A stretch of 64,000 nt of DNA from Hazenella coriacea (GTDB lineage: Bacteria > Bacillota > Bacilli > Thermoactinomycetales > Thermoactinomycetaceae). Under the pieces are notes generated by a model. The model was given only the letters and a program-made list of their open reading frames with translations. It was not told the DNA's origin and made no database searches. Position numbers and translations under genes: made by a program. Below, in pieces: positions 19,185 through 27,747 of this stretch (its first letter is position 1; every line of letters begins with the position of its first letter). The stretch is from NCBI RefSeq assembly GCF_004341825.1, contig NZ_SMAG01000002.1:124001-188000 (forward strand). The letters run 5' to 3'.

Positions 19185-19802
19185 ATGGGTCAACAATCTC
19201 TTTTTATCGATTTTGAATTTTCGATGCCAGAAGCAGGCACGAAAAAGGGAAGACGTTTTTTTCCGGAGATTATTGAGGTTGGATTAGTCTGTGTGGTGGA
19301 TGATCAGATTGAGCAAACGTATAGCTCATTTGTTACACCTAAATTAAATTCAAAATTGAGTGAGCGGTGTAAAAAGTTTTTAAATATCTCTCAAAAAGAC
19401 GTGGACCGTGGGATCTCTTTTGAGGAATTGGTCAACTGTCTTTCTAGTATTTATGGTGGAAGTGATACTCGAATTATTACATGGGGCAATATGGATATGC
19501 ATGTTTTGTATAAGTCGTGTGCCCGCTGGAATATCACTTATCCATTTCGCACGAGAGAGATTGACTTGTCTATGGAGTTTAAGAATTTTTATGGAGACCA
19601 GAATCAAACAGGTTTGATGAAAGCACTCCACCAATTTGGGCGAACTTCAAACCGTCAGCATCATCGTGCCTTAGATGATGCGATGACCACTTATGAAATT
19701 TTTCGATTGGTTGAAAAAGATAAGAGTTATCTACAAAAGAACTCGATGAATCGCATTGGCGATTGTGTTGATCTGGCAAGGTTGTTTGAGAACTTGGCTT
19801 AG
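19185..19802 (+). CDS. kapD: KapD-like DEDDh 3'-5' exonuclease domain protein
   Basis: 205 residues, the length I recall for B. subtilis KapD. Exonuclease motifs are present: FIDFEFSMPE with Asp9 and Glu11, the central Asp105 in WGNMDMHVLY, and HHRALDDA with His161 and Asp166, giving a complete DEDDh set. KapD was described as an inhibitor of the KinA route into sporulation. Here it lies just upstream of spo0F, the phosphorelay protein that KinA phosphorylates. Orthology rests on the N-terminal pattern and length; another exonuclease of the same family is possible. Confidence 0.75.
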   Translation: MGQQSLFIDFEFSMPEAGTKKGRRFFPEIIEVGLVCVVDDQIEQTYSSFVTPKLNSKLSERCKKFLNISQKDVDRGISFEELVNCLSSIYGGSDTRIITWGNMDMHVLYKSCARWNITYPFRTREIDLSMEFKNFYGDQNQTGLMKALHQFGRTSNRQHHRALDDAMTTYEIFRLVEKDKSYLQKNSMNRIGDCVDLARLFENLA

Positions 19803-20055
19803 TCATAGATTGCGATAGTATGGTTTCTGGGAGAAAATGGGCTTACTGCATAAAAAGGCTCACCATCCTTTATTCTTCATCTTTCCATACTTATTTGAAA
19901 TGGATTTAATTTATTAATGAAAGTTAAGCATCGATAGCAGGAAAAAACAACGAATAAAACGAAATATAGTCATCAGGTCAATCTACATTTTAAAAAATGG
20001 ATAATGGAAAATGAAGCAGCTTAGAAACAGCAGTTTGGGAGGAGGGCTTGGTGCA

Positions 20056-20421
20056 ATGGTTCCTAAAAAGGTTTTAGTTGTGGATGATCAATATGGTATC
20101 CGACTATTACTCAAAGAGGTATTTTCTAAGGATAATTTACATATCTTTCAAGCAGCTAATGGCAAACAGGCCCTAGACATTATTCAAGCAGAGCAGCCTG
20201 ATCTGATTTTACTTGATATGAAGATGCCTGGGATGGATGGCTTAGAGTTGTTGCGTAGGTTGAAGAAGCTGGAATCTCACGCAAAAGTCATTATGATGAC
20301 AGCATATGGTGAGCTAGATCTCGTGGCAGAAGCAAGCCGATTAGGGGCGTGTACACATTTTACCAAGCCCTTTGATATTGAGGAATTGAGATCCGAAGTG
20401 ATGAAGCAATTAGCTTCTTAA
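20056..20421 (+). CDS. spo0F: Sporulation initiation phosphotransferase Spo0F
   Basis: Single-domain response regulator that takes phosphate from sensor kinases and hands it to Spo0B in the sporulation phosphorelay. 121 residues, receiver domain only. Numbering matches B. subtilis: acidic pair Asp10-Asp11, phosphoacceptor Asp54 in LLDMKMPG, Thr82 in MMTAYGE and Lys104 in HFTKPFD. The short loop VVDDQYGIR is typical of Spo0F. I chose the ATG at 20056, 11 bases after GGGAGGAGGG. Synteny with fbaA supports it. No convincing sigma-H promoter was found upstream. Confidence 0.95.
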   Translation: MVPKKVLVVDDQYGIRLLLKEVFSKDNLHIFQAANGKQALDIIQAEQPDLILLDMKMPGMDGLELLRRLKKLESHAKVIMMTAYGELDLVAEASRLGACTHFTKPFDIEELRSEVMKQLAS

Positions 20422-20536
20422 GAATCTCATTAGGATGAAGAGAACAGGTTTTGATATCACGATTCCTTTTTAAAACTTAGAGACCCCCTGTTTTGACTAC
20501 TAGTGAAGTGGGTCTATTGGATAGTAGTTAAGCTTT

Positions 20537-20566
20537 TTGGACTGTCTTTAAGCAAATTGGTATAAT
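20537..20566 (+). promoter_or_regulatory. Promoter of the kal-kce pair
   Basis: TTGGAC, 18-base spacer, TATAAT. It leaves a leader of about 175 bases before kal in which I see no known riboswitch. A weak inverted repeat (AGACCC/GGGTCT, about 20480-20516) precedes the promoter. Confidence 0.6.
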
Positions 20567-20745
20567 CAATTTATGTTTGATTATAATGGTTCTATTACTC
20601 CTGCTTTTTTTGAGTGGGAGGCATTTATTTGCCATTAGAATCTTAGGATATCTGACTTCGTCTTCTAAAAACATGGAATTTTCAGGTATATCTTTTGTTT
20701 ATCAATAGCAACAATTATATAAATCCAAAGCTGAGGTGCAATACA

Positions 20746-21123
20746 TTGAAAGAAGTTATGATTCGTTTAAGAATGAGTCATTCAGATGCTCATTATGGTG
20801 GAAACTTAGTAGATGGAGCTCGAATCTTATCGTTATTTGGTGATGTCGCAACCGAACTGCTGATTCGAAATGATGGTGATGAAGGATTATTTGTCGCTTA
20901 CGATCTTGTAGAGTTTTCAGCTCCGATTTATGCTGGAGATTATGTGGAGGCAATTGGCAAGATTACGAAAATAGGGAACACTTCTCGCAAGATGAGCTTT
21001 GAAGCTTACAAGGTCATTGAAGCAGGAAATGATCCAGCACGTCCATATGCAGCACAAGTTCTTGATCAGCCGCTTTTGGTAGCACGTGCAACTGGCACCT
21101 GTGTAGTTCCAAAAGGTCGTTAG
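20746..21123 (+). CDS. kal: 3-aminobutyryl-CoA ammonia-lyase (Kal), hotdog fold
   Basis: Removes ammonia from L-3-aminobutyryl-CoA to give crotonyl-CoA, the last dedicated step of lysine fermentation. 125 residues, a single hotdog domain. The stretch [28 protein letters not shown] and the C-terminal [11 protein letters not shown] are characteristic of the Kal family. The start is a TTG at 20746, seven bases after GAGGTG. It is followed by kce, its usual pathway partner. The other lysine-fermentation genes are not in the window. Confidence 0.85.
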   Translation: MKEVMIRLRMSHSDAHYGGNLVDGARILSLFGDVATELLIRNDGDEGLFVAYDLVEFSAPIYAGDYVEAIGKITKIGNTSRKMSFEAYKVIEAGNDPARPYAAQVLDQPLLVARATGTCVVPKGR

Positions 21124-21156
21124 GCTGTATTTTTTATGTTTTTAGGAGGTTATAGC

Positions 21157-21981
21157 ATGGAGAAACTAATTATAACAGCTGCACTCGTTGGTGCTGAAGT
21201 AACCAAAAAGGATACTCCTCATTTGCCGACCACTCCCGAAGAGATTGGCGAAGCGGCTGAAGCCGTTTGGCGTGCTGGTGCATCCATTGCACACATTCAT
21301 GTACGAGATGAAAATGGAGAACCATCACAAGATAAAGAGTTGTATCGTTTAGCGATTGAAGAAATTGAAAAACGATGTGATCTCATTGTTCAAGTTTCTA
21401 CGGGTGGTGCCGTAGGAATGTCAGCAGAAGAAAGACTTCAGCCTCTAACTCTCCGCCCTGAAATGGCGACCTTTACGACAGGCACAGTCAATTTTGGAAA
21501 AGATGTTTTTATGAATACTCCTGAACAACTGTTTACTTTTGCCGAAGAGTTCGAACGTTTTGGGGTTCGACCTGAATTTGAAATCTTTGATGTGGGAATG
21601 ATAGCTAACGCATTACATTTGGTTAAAAAAGGATATTTCACAGGGCACTTACACTTTGATTTTGTGATGGGGGTACCCGGTGCGATCCCAGCCACTGCAG
21701 AAAATTTACTACACCTGATTCGTCAGCTTCCTCCAGAGGCTACCTGGACGGTGGCAGGTGTAGGAAAGTCACAACTTCCCATGGCGACATTAGGAGTTTT
21801 GTTAGGTGGACATGTTCGAGTTGGATTAGAAGATAATATTTACTATCGTAAAGGTGAGCTTGCAACCAATCAACAATTGGTAGAAAGAGTAGTGAGGGTT
21901 GCCAAAGAGCTTGATCGTGATATCGCAACCCCTGATGAAGCGAGACAGATGCTCAACCTAACTAAGACAAGCTTTTATTAA
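21157..21981 (+). CDS. kce: 3-keto-5-aminohexanoate cleavage enzyme (Kce/BKACE family)
   Basis: Zn-dependent beta-keto acid cleavage enzyme that condenses 3-keto-5-aminohexanoate with acetyl-CoA to give 3-aminobutyryl-CoA and acetoacetate. 274 residues, TIM barrel. Metal ligands His46 and His48 are in AHIHVRDENG, Glu14 is in VGAE, and GLEDN lies near the C-terminus. SD TAGGAGG before ATG 21157 decides the start. It is 33 bases downstream of kal. Product Kce plus Kal gives crotonyl-CoA that the 2.5-12 kb cluster could use. BKACE enzymes vary in substrate, so the exact keto acid is inferred from the neighbour. Confidence 0.87.
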   Translation: MEKLIITAALVGAEVTKKDTPHLPTTPEEIGEAAEAVWRAGASIAHIHVRDENGEPSQDKELYRLAIEEIEKRCDLIVQVSTGGAVGMSAEERLQPLTLRPEMATFTTGTVNFGKDVFMNTPEQLFTFAEEFERFGVRPEFEIFDVGMIANALHLVKKGYFTGHLHFDFVMGVPGAIPATAENLLHLIRQLPPEATWTVAGVGKSQLPMATLGVLLGGHVRVGLEDNIYYRKGELATNQQLVERVVRVAKELDRDIATPDEARQMLNLTKTSFY

Positions 21982-22011
21982 AAGTTTCTATGAATGGTTA
22001 CGGGTATGTCA

Positions 22012-22061
22012 TTGATCTTTTTTTCTCTTCACTTATAAAATAGGAATTAGAATGTTATAAT
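22012..22061 (+). promoter_or_regulatory. Promoter region of fbaA
   Basis: Two overlapping candidates: TTGATC, 16 bases, TATAAA (22034-22039), and a second -10-like TATAAT at 22056-22061. I cannot tell which is used. Confidence 0.5.
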
Positions 22062-22096
22062 GTCACAATGTAAATCCTCACTCAACAATGATAAAG

Positions 22097-22128
22097 TCCC
22101 TCAAAGGAGCATAAAGTTCTTTGAGGGA
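22097..22128 (+). other. Hairpin in the fbaA leader
   Basis: TCCCTCAAAG pairs perfectly with CTTTGAGGGA around a 12-base loop, without a U-tract. It may stabilise the leader or mark an older 3' end. Confidence 0.5.
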
Positions 22129-22231
22129 TGACTCTTGAATCTCCTTGATTCTAAGGTTAAATCTAGATGTTGCAGACAGTGTTCAAGTACAAATGAATGA
22201 ATGGTCTTACATAGTAAAAGGAGGATCTAGT

Positions 22232-23086
22232 ATGCCGCTCGTATCGATGAATGAATTTTTACCTCGCGCCAAAAAAGAAGGGTTTGCGGTAGGTCAGTTT
22301 AATATTAATAACTTAGAGTATGTCCAAGCGATTACCGCTGCAGGTAAAGAAGAAAATTCCCCTTTAATTTTTGGAGCCAGCGAAGGCGCCATTCGTTACA
22401 TGGGGTTAGATAATATGGTCGCTTTGTCCAAAGTAGCGGCTAAAGAGTCGGGACTACCGATTGCTTTACATCTTGATCATGGAAGTAGCTTTGAAGTTGT
22501 TATGCAGTGTATTCGGGCTGGCTTCTCATCAGTGATGTTTGATGGGTCTCATTATCCATTGGAAGAGAATATTCGCCTAACTAAAAAAGTCGTTGAAGCG
22601 GCTCATGCTGTTGGTGTATCTGTCGAAGGGGAGCTAGGAACCATCGGTGGGGTTGAAGATGACTTGGATGTTGCTGAAGAGGATGCTTCCTTAGCAAATC
22701 CTAAAGATGCAATTCGTTTTTGGGAAGAAACCCAAGTAGATGCAATGGCAATCGCAGTAGGGACAGCCCATGGCATGTATAAAGGTGTTCCTAAAATCCG
22801 CTATGAAATTATTGAAGAAGTGAGCAAAAAAATCGATGCTCCGATTGTATTACATGGAGGTTCTGGGGTTCCAGATGAATCGATTCAAAAAGCAATCTCT
22901 TTAGGTGTAGGCAAAATCAATGTGAATACCGAAAATCAAGTAGAGAGCACCAAAGTAATTCGTGAGCTCTTGGATCAAAATCCAAATATCATTGATACAC
23001 GTAAATTCATGGGGCCAGCACGTGATATCATCAAAGAAGTAGTCAAAGGTAAAATTCGTTTGTTTGGCAGTGCCAACAAAGCTTAA
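22232..23086 (+). CDS. fbaA: Class II fructose-bisphosphate aldolase
   Basis: Zn-dependent aldolase of glycolysis and gluconeogenesis. 284 residues. Asp82-His83 in [10 protein letters not shown] are the catalytic acid and a Zn ligand; further ligands lie in GTAHGMYKG and [10 protein letters not shown], and the phosphate-binding NVNTE segment is near the C-terminus. SD AAAGGAGG before ATG 22232 is strong; the frame extends 29 codons upstream without another good site. Followed by tal, as in B. subtilis. Confidence 0.96.
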   Translation: MPLVSMNEFLPRAKKEGFAVGQFNINNLEYVQAITAAGKEENSPLIFGASEGAIRYMGLDNMVALSKVAAKESGLPIALHLDHGSSFEVVMQCIRAGFSSVMFDGSHYPLEENIRLTKKVVEAAHAVGVSVEGELGTIGGVEDDLDVAEEDASLANPKDAIRFWEETQVDAMAIAVGTAHGMYKGVPKIRYEIIEEVSKKIDAPIVLHGGSGVPDESIQKAISLGVGKINVNTENQVESTKVIRELLDQNPNIIDTRKFMGPARDIIKEVVKGKIRLFGSANKA

Positions 23087-23126
23087 GTCGCAGCATTTTG
23101 GGCAAGGCCCAATGGAGGGATCGTTG

Positions 23127-23774
23127 ATGAAGTTTTTCTTAGACACTGCGATTGTTGATGAAATTCGCGAAGTCAATGAGTGGGGTTTGTTATCAGGAGT
23201 GACGACAAACCCGAGCCTGATTGCTAAATCTGGACGTGTCTTTGATGAAGTCTTACAAGAGATTTTATCCATTGTAGATGTCCCCATTAGTGCAGAAGTG
23301 TTAAGTCGTGATGCCAGTGGGATGATTGAAGAAGGCGAAAAGCTGGCTAGTCTTTCTCCTCATATTACGATTAAAGTCCCCATGACGATCGAAGGATTAA
23401 AAGCAGTAAATCATTTCAGTAAAAAAGGGATTCCTACTAATGTCACTTTGATATTTTCTGCTAATCAAGCTTTATTGGCTGCCCGTGCGGGAGCTACATA
23501 TGTAAGTCCATTTGTGGGTCGTTTAGATGATATTGGGCAAGATGGAATGGAATTGATTCAACAAGTGTCTGAGATTTTCTTCACTTCTGGGATCGAAACG
23601 GAGATCATCGTGGCAAGTGTACGCCATCCGATTCATGTGACGAAAGCAGCCTTGTCAGGAGCTCAAATCGCTACAATCCCTTATAAGGTATTGAAACAAT
23701 TGGTTCATCACCCACTTACCGATCAGGGAATTGAAAAATTTGAGGCTGATTGGCGTAATGCGAAGCATGAATAA
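23127..23774 (+). CDS. tal: Transaldolase (short TalC/Fsa type)
   Basis: Transfers a dihydroxyacetone unit between sugar phosphates in the non-oxidative pentose phosphate pathway, or acts as fructose-6-phosphate aldolase. 215 residues, the short subfamily. Schiff-base Lys83 lies in ITIKVPMT; the start MKFFLDTA and the GVTTNPSL segment are family hallmarks. SD GGAGGG precedes ATG 23127. The gene follows fbaA by 40 bases and repeat R1 copy B lies directly after it. Confidence 0.95.
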   Translation: MKFFLDTAIVDEIREVNEWGLLSGVTTNPSLIAKSGRVFDEVLQEILSIVDVPISAEVLSRDASGMIEEGEKLASLSPHITIKVPMTIEGLKAVNHFSKKGIPTNVTLIFSANQALLAARAGATYVSPFVGRLDDIGQDGMELIQQVSEIFFTSGIETEIIVASVRHPIHVTKAALSGAQIATIPYKVLKQLVHHPLTDQGIEKFEADWRNAKHE

Positions 23775-23778
23775 GAAA

Positions 23779-23906
23779 CTCGACTTGAGCAAAACAACTT
23801 GAATGAGTTGGAAATCAAGTGACTTGATCCAATGAACCTAGGAGGGGAGAAACAGCGACCCCACGGGATTTGGATCCATATGTGACTAAAAATGCTCATA
23901 TTAGAG
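23779..23906 (+). repeat. Dispersed repeat family R1, copy B (internal deletion)
   Basis: Starts CTCGACTTGAGCAAAACAAC and ends TGCTCATATTAGAG, with GAACCTAGGAGGGGAGA, AAACAGCGACCCC and GGATTTGGATCCATATG in between. The whole central hairpin present in copies A, C and D is missing: GGGGAGA joins directly to AAACAGCG, a clean deletion of about 50-55 bases. Confidence 0.8.
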
Positions 23907-23987
23907 TAAGAAATATCAATCTGGCGGTAGGATGTGAGGATGCTTCCGCCGGATTTTTCCAAGATCCCACAGAAAGAGGGTAAGAGC

Positions 23988-25235
23988 TTGGGGAAACTAA
24001 TAATTAATGGTGGAAAACCTCTTTATGGTAAGGTACCAATTAGTGGAGCTAGAAATAGCGCTTTAGCTTTGATACCTGCCGCTCTCTTAGGCGAGACTCC
24101 TTCTGTGATCGAAAATGTTCCTCAGATTAAAGATGTAGAAACTTACATAGATTTATTGAGTCATTGTGGAGTGAATGGCTCTTTTTCTAAAAATGAATGT
24201 AGGATTGACCCCTCTTCTCTTCAATCAAAACCTATCAAAGCACCTCATTTTTCAAAACTAAGAGCCTCTATGTATCTGATGGGTGTGATGCTCAGTAAGT
24301 TTAAAGAAGTTCAAATTTCTCCTTCTCTAGGGGCATTAGGTTGGGAACCATTAGATCAGCATTTTAAAGGATTTCAATCTTTAGGGGTGACGATTGACCA
24401 GCAAGCCGATTCCATCCATCTATACGCCAAAAAGTTAATGGGTACTAGGATTTATCTGGATGTTGTTAGTGTGGGGGCTACCATTAACTTGATGTTGGCA
24501 GCTGTTCATGCAGATGGAAAAACGATTATTGAAAATGCTGCGAAGGAACCTGAAGTGATTGATGTTGCCACACTTTTAAGCAGTATGGGCGCAAATATTA
24601 AAGGTGCAGGTACAGATGTGATCCGAATTCAAGGAGTGAGAAAACTTTTAGGTTGCCGCCACTCCGTGATTCCTGATCGAATTGAAGCTGGTACATGGAT
24701 GATTGCTGGTGCAGCCACCCGAGGAACTGTAACTATTGAGCAAATTATCCCTAAGCATTTGGAGGCTGTTTCTGCTAAATTAAGAGAGATGGGTGCAAAA
24801 GTAGTCGAAACTGATGAGACGATAACTGTTTATGGAAACGACCAATATGAAGCCGTTGACATTAAAACCTATCCTTATCCAGGCTTTCCGACAGATCTAC
24901 AACAATCGTTCACCTCTCTTTTAACTCAAGCCGATGGTACAAGCCTCGTTACCGAAAATGTATACTCCTCTCGTTTAACTTATGTTCATGAGCTAGTAAA
25001 GATGGGCGCTCTGATTCGGGCTGAAGGACGAACTGCCATTATCACTGGTGTAACTCCTCTCCATGGAACAAATATACAAGCTACTGAAATAAGGGCTGGT
25101 GCTTCCCTCGTGATCGCTGGTTTAGTCGCTAACCACGTTACTACAATCTCTGGAATTGATTTTCTGTGTCGCGGATATGAAAATTTGGAAATGAAATTAT
25201 CTTTATTGGGTGCAGAAATTCATAGAGAATGGTGA
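23988..25235 (+). CDS. murA2: MurA paralogue with degenerate active site
   Basis: 415 residues, homologous along its whole length to UDP-GlcNAc enolpyruvyl transferase, and in the B. subtilis murZ position between tal and glpX. Fold residues are kept ([33 protein letters not shown]). The catalytic loop is not: where MurA has [10 protein letters not shown] this protein has PSLGALGWEP, so the Cys115 equivalent is Gly and the Arg120 equivalent is Glu; Lys22 is Arg (GARNSA). The loop region is also slightly shorter. The start is TTG 23988, seven bases after AAGAGGG. It may be a pseudoenzyme or have another role. The intact murA is at 62405. Confidence 0.88.
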   Translation: MGKLIINGGKPLYGKVPISGARNSALALIPAALLGETPSVIENVPQIKDVETYIDLLSHCGVNGSFSKNECRIDPSSLQSKPIKAPHFSKLRASMYLMGVMLSKFKEVQISPSLGALGWEPLDQHFKGFQSLGVTIDQQADSIHLYAKKLMGTRIYLDVVSVGATINLMLAAVHADGKTIIENAAKEPEVIDVATLLSSMGANIKGAGTDVIRIQGVRKLLGCRHSVIPDRIEAGTWMIAGAATRGTVTIEQIIPKHLEAVSAKLREMGAKVVETDETITVYGNDQYEAVDIKTYPYPGFPTDLQQSFTSLLTQADGTSLVTENVYSSRLTYVHELVKMGALIRAEGRTAIITGVTPLHGTNIQATEIRAGASLVIAGLVANHVTTISGIDFLCRGYENLEMKLSLLGAEIHREW

Positions 25236-25360
25236 TATCCTTTTCCTGCTTTTTATCCATTTTTCACACCCTAAGTGTCGCAGATCGATGATATATGTTA
25301 CTCTATTTTTGTTGATGTGTCACACTCTTAGAAGTGTGTCAAAAAAAGGGGATGGATTTC

Positions 25361-26323
25361 ATGGAAAGAAGTTTAACAATGGAATTAGTACGTGTGACCG
25401 AGGCAGCGGCTGTTCAATCTGCTAGATGGATGGGATTTGGCAAAAAAGATGAAGCAGATGATGCTGCTACAACAGCGATGCGCAAAGTATTTGACACAAT
25501 TCCCATGACAGGCACAGTGGTTATTGGTGAAGGGGAGATGGATGAAGCCCCTATGCTTTATATTGGTGAGCGTCTAGGCTTGGGCTCTCTACCCAAGGTG
25601 GATGTAGCTGTAGATCCTTTAGAGGGAACCAATATTGTTGCCAAAGGATTATGGAATGCACTCTCTGTTGTTGCAATCTCAGATGAAGGTTGTTTACTTC
25701 ATGCGCCAGATATGTATATGGACAAAATTGCTGTGGGTCCAAAGGCTGTAGGACTCGTAGATCTGGATGCACCTGTTGAAGATAACTTAAAAGCAGTAGC
25801 TAGAGCACAAGGGAAAGATATGGAAGATATTGTGGCTATAGTATTGGATCGACCTCGCCATGCACGATTAATCGAGCAAATTCGTAAGGCTGGAGCTCGG
25901 ATTAAATTGATCTCTGATGGAGATGTAGCAGCGGCTATTCATACAGGTTTTCCTGATACAGGTGTAGATATTTTACTTGGCTCAGGTGGAGCGCCTGAGG
26001 GAGTTTTATCTGCGGTTGCTTTAAAATGTTTGGGCGGGGAAATCCAAGGTCGACTTCTTCCAGAAGATGAAGAACAGTATCAAAGATGTGTTCGTATGGG
26101 GCTAGAAAATCCCAAGCAGATCCTTCGGATGGAAGATCTCGTTAAAGGGGACGATGCTATTTTTGCTGCTACAGGTGTAACGGACGGCGAATTACTTAAA
26201 GGTGTTCGTTATCAAGGAAGTACGGCGACGACTCATTCGGTTGTGATGCGGGCCAAAACAGGGACGATTCGTTTTATTGATGGGACGCATCGTCTGGAAA
26301 AGAAACCAAACCTCGTTTTATAA
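25361..26323 (+). CDS. glpX: Fructose-1,6-bisphosphatase class II
   Basis: Hydrolyses fructose 1,6-bisphosphate in gluconeogenesis. 320 residues, GlpX family. Metal-binding motifs are [18 protein letters not shown] and later [11 protein letters not shown]; the glycine-rich LGSGGAPEG segment is also present. Of three in-frame starts I chose the ATG at 25361, 9 bases after AAGGGG. The upstream sequence contains a small hairpin (CACACT/AGTGTG, about 25320-25340). It groups with fbaA and tal as a central-carbon block. Confidence 0.95.
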   Translation: MERSLTMELVRVTEAAAVQSARWMGFGKKDEADDAATTAMRKVFDTIPMTGTVVIGEGEMDEAPMLYIGERLGLGSLPKVDVAVDPLEGTNIVAKGLWNALSVVAISDEGCLLHAPDMYMDKIAVGPKAVGLVDLDAPVEDNLKAVARAQGKDMEDIVAIVLDRPRHARLIEQIRKAGARIKLISDGDVAAAIHTGFPDTGVDILLGSGGAPEGVLSAVALKCLGGEIQGRLLPEDEEQYQRCVRMGLENPKQILRMEDLVKGDDAIFAATGVTDGELLKGVRYQGSTATTHSVVMRAKTGTIRFIDGTHRLEKKPNLVL

Positions 26324-26385
26324 GTTACCTCTCAACTTTCGGAAGAAGGGAGGGACTTTTAAAATAGAATAATTGTGTGGTGATT

Positions 26386-27657
26386 ATGCCTATGGAGCTC
26401 ACATTGAGCGATTTAGAGAATCGTCGGCTAACTGATTTGTACAAGCTGGCAAAAGAATACCAGATTTCCTACTATAGCCAAATGAAAAAGAAAGAGTTGA
26501 TCTTTGCTATTTTAAAAGCAAAAGCTGAACGGGATGGATTGATGTTTATGGAGGGAGTATTGGATGTTCTTCCTGAAGGATATGGTTTTTTAAGACCGAT
26601 TAACTTCCTACCTTCCTCCGAAGATATTTACATCTCGGCTTCACAAATTCGCCGCTTTGATTTACGATCAGGTGACTTAGTTTCTGGAAAAGTAAGACCT
26701 CCAAAAGAAAATGAGCGATATTTTGGTTTATTACATGTAGAAGCAGTAAATGGAGAAGACCCTAATCAAGCCGCGGAGAGATTACATTTTGCTGCCTTAA
26801 CTCCTTTATATCCGGAAAGAAGACTCATTTTAGAAACAACTCCAGATAAAATTTCAACACGAATGATGGATTTAATCTCCCCTGTAGGTTTGGGACAACG
26901 TGGATTAATTGTCGCCCAACCCAAGGCGGGAAAAACGATGTTATTGAAGGAAATTGCCAATAGTATTACAGAAAATCATCCTCAAATCGAACTGTTCGTG
27001 TTGCTGATTGATGAGAGACCTGAGGAAGTTACTGATATGCAACGGTCAGTCAAAGGGGAGGTTGTTAGTTCCACCTTTGATGAGCTTCCTGAGAATCATA
27101 TTAAAGTTGCTGAACTGGTACTTGAACGGGCACAACGCCTTGTTGAACATAAAAAAGATGTCGTTATTCTGCTAGATAGTATTACTCGCTTAGCTCGAGC
27201 CTATAACTTAGTCATTCCACCAAGTGGACGGACGCTCTCGGGTGGGATTGATCCAGCTGCGCTTCATCGACCCAAACGGTTCTTTGGAGCGGCACGTAAT
27301 ATTGAAGAGGGCGGAAGCCTAACGATTTTAGCGACGGCGTTAGTCGATACAGGTTCACGGATGGATGATGTGATCTATGAAGAGTTTAAAGGAACTGGAA
27401 ATCTTGAGCTTCACCTAGATCGTAAATTGGCCGAGCGTCGGGTATTTCCATCGATTGATATTCGCCGCTCTGGAACGAGAAGAGAAGAGCTCCTCCTGAA
27501 TAAAGAAGAGTTGGATAAATTGTGGATGCTACGTAAATCACTGACTGATAGTAATGAATATACTGAAGCCCTCGTAAAAAGATTGAAAAACACAAAATCC
27601 AATGAAGACTTTTTAGCCTCTATTGAGCCTAAACAACGGGCGACGACAGCTTCATAA
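26386..27657 (+). CDS. rho: Transcription termination factor Rho
   Basis: Hexameric RNA helicase that ends untranslated transcripts. 423 residues: N-terminal Rho-N helical region, cold-shock-like RNA-binding domain ([18 protein letters not shown]), then a RecA-like ATPase with Walker A AQPKAGKT and Walker B region [13 protein letters not shown]. The Q-loop [12 protein letters not shown] and the GRTLSGGID loop are intact. The start is uncertain: ATG 26386 and 26392 are both possible and neither has a strong SD; the nearest GGGAGGG is over 30 bases upstream. Confidence 0.95.
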   Translation: MPMELTLSDLENRRLTDLYKLAKEYQISYYSQMKKKELIFAILKAKAERDGLMFMEGVLDVLPEGYGFLRPINFLPSSEDIYISASQIRRFDLRSGDLVSGKVRPPKENERYFGLLHVEAVNGEDPNQAAERLHFAALTPLYPERRLILETTPDKISTRMMDLISPVGLGQRGLIVAQPKAGKTMLLKEIANSITENHPQIELFVLLIDERPEEVTDMQRSVKGEVVSSTFDELPENHIKVAELVLERAQRLVEHKKDVVILLDSITRLARAYNLVIPPSGRTLSGGIDPAALHRPKRFFGAARNIEEGGSLTILATALVDTGSRMDDVIYEEFKGTGNLELHLDRKLAERRVFPSIDIRRSGTRREELLLNKEELDKLWMLRKSLTDSNEYTEALVKRLKNTKSNEDFLASIEPKQRATTAS

Positions 27658-27680
27658 AAATTTGTTTATCATACTCGATT

Positions 27681-27742
27681 CACCCCTCACATACATATGA
27701 CATTGGGTGATAATCACCCTCCATATCTTCTGATGTGAGGTG
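27681..27742 (+). promoter_or_regulatory. Leader hairpin that pairs with the ribosome site of the M23 peptidase
   Basis: CACCCCTCACAT pairs with ATGTGAGGTG (two bulged C), enclosing a second perfect hairpin GGGTGATAATCACCC. The right arm contains GAGGTG, the SD for ATG 27748, so the folded form would hide the ribosome site. Confidence 0.5.
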
Positions 27743-27747
27743 CTGTG

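Noticed and set aside
19803-20055. Sigma-H promoter and Spo0A boxes for spo0F
   Set aside because: An AGGAAAA and a GAATA occur near 19939-19960, but the spacing is far too short for sigma-H. No clear 0A box was seen.
20567-20745. Lysine riboswitch in the kal-kce leader
   Set aside because: Expected because of the lysine link, but the conserved core of that riboswitch is not present.
23933-23987. ATG at 23934 as the murA2 start
   Set aside because: It would add 18 residues with no counterpart in MurA; the TTG at 23988 has a ribosome site and begins at the family-typical position.
25210-25425. 71-codon + strand frame between murA2 and glpX
   Set aside because: Overlaps both neighbours in another frame and lacks an SD.
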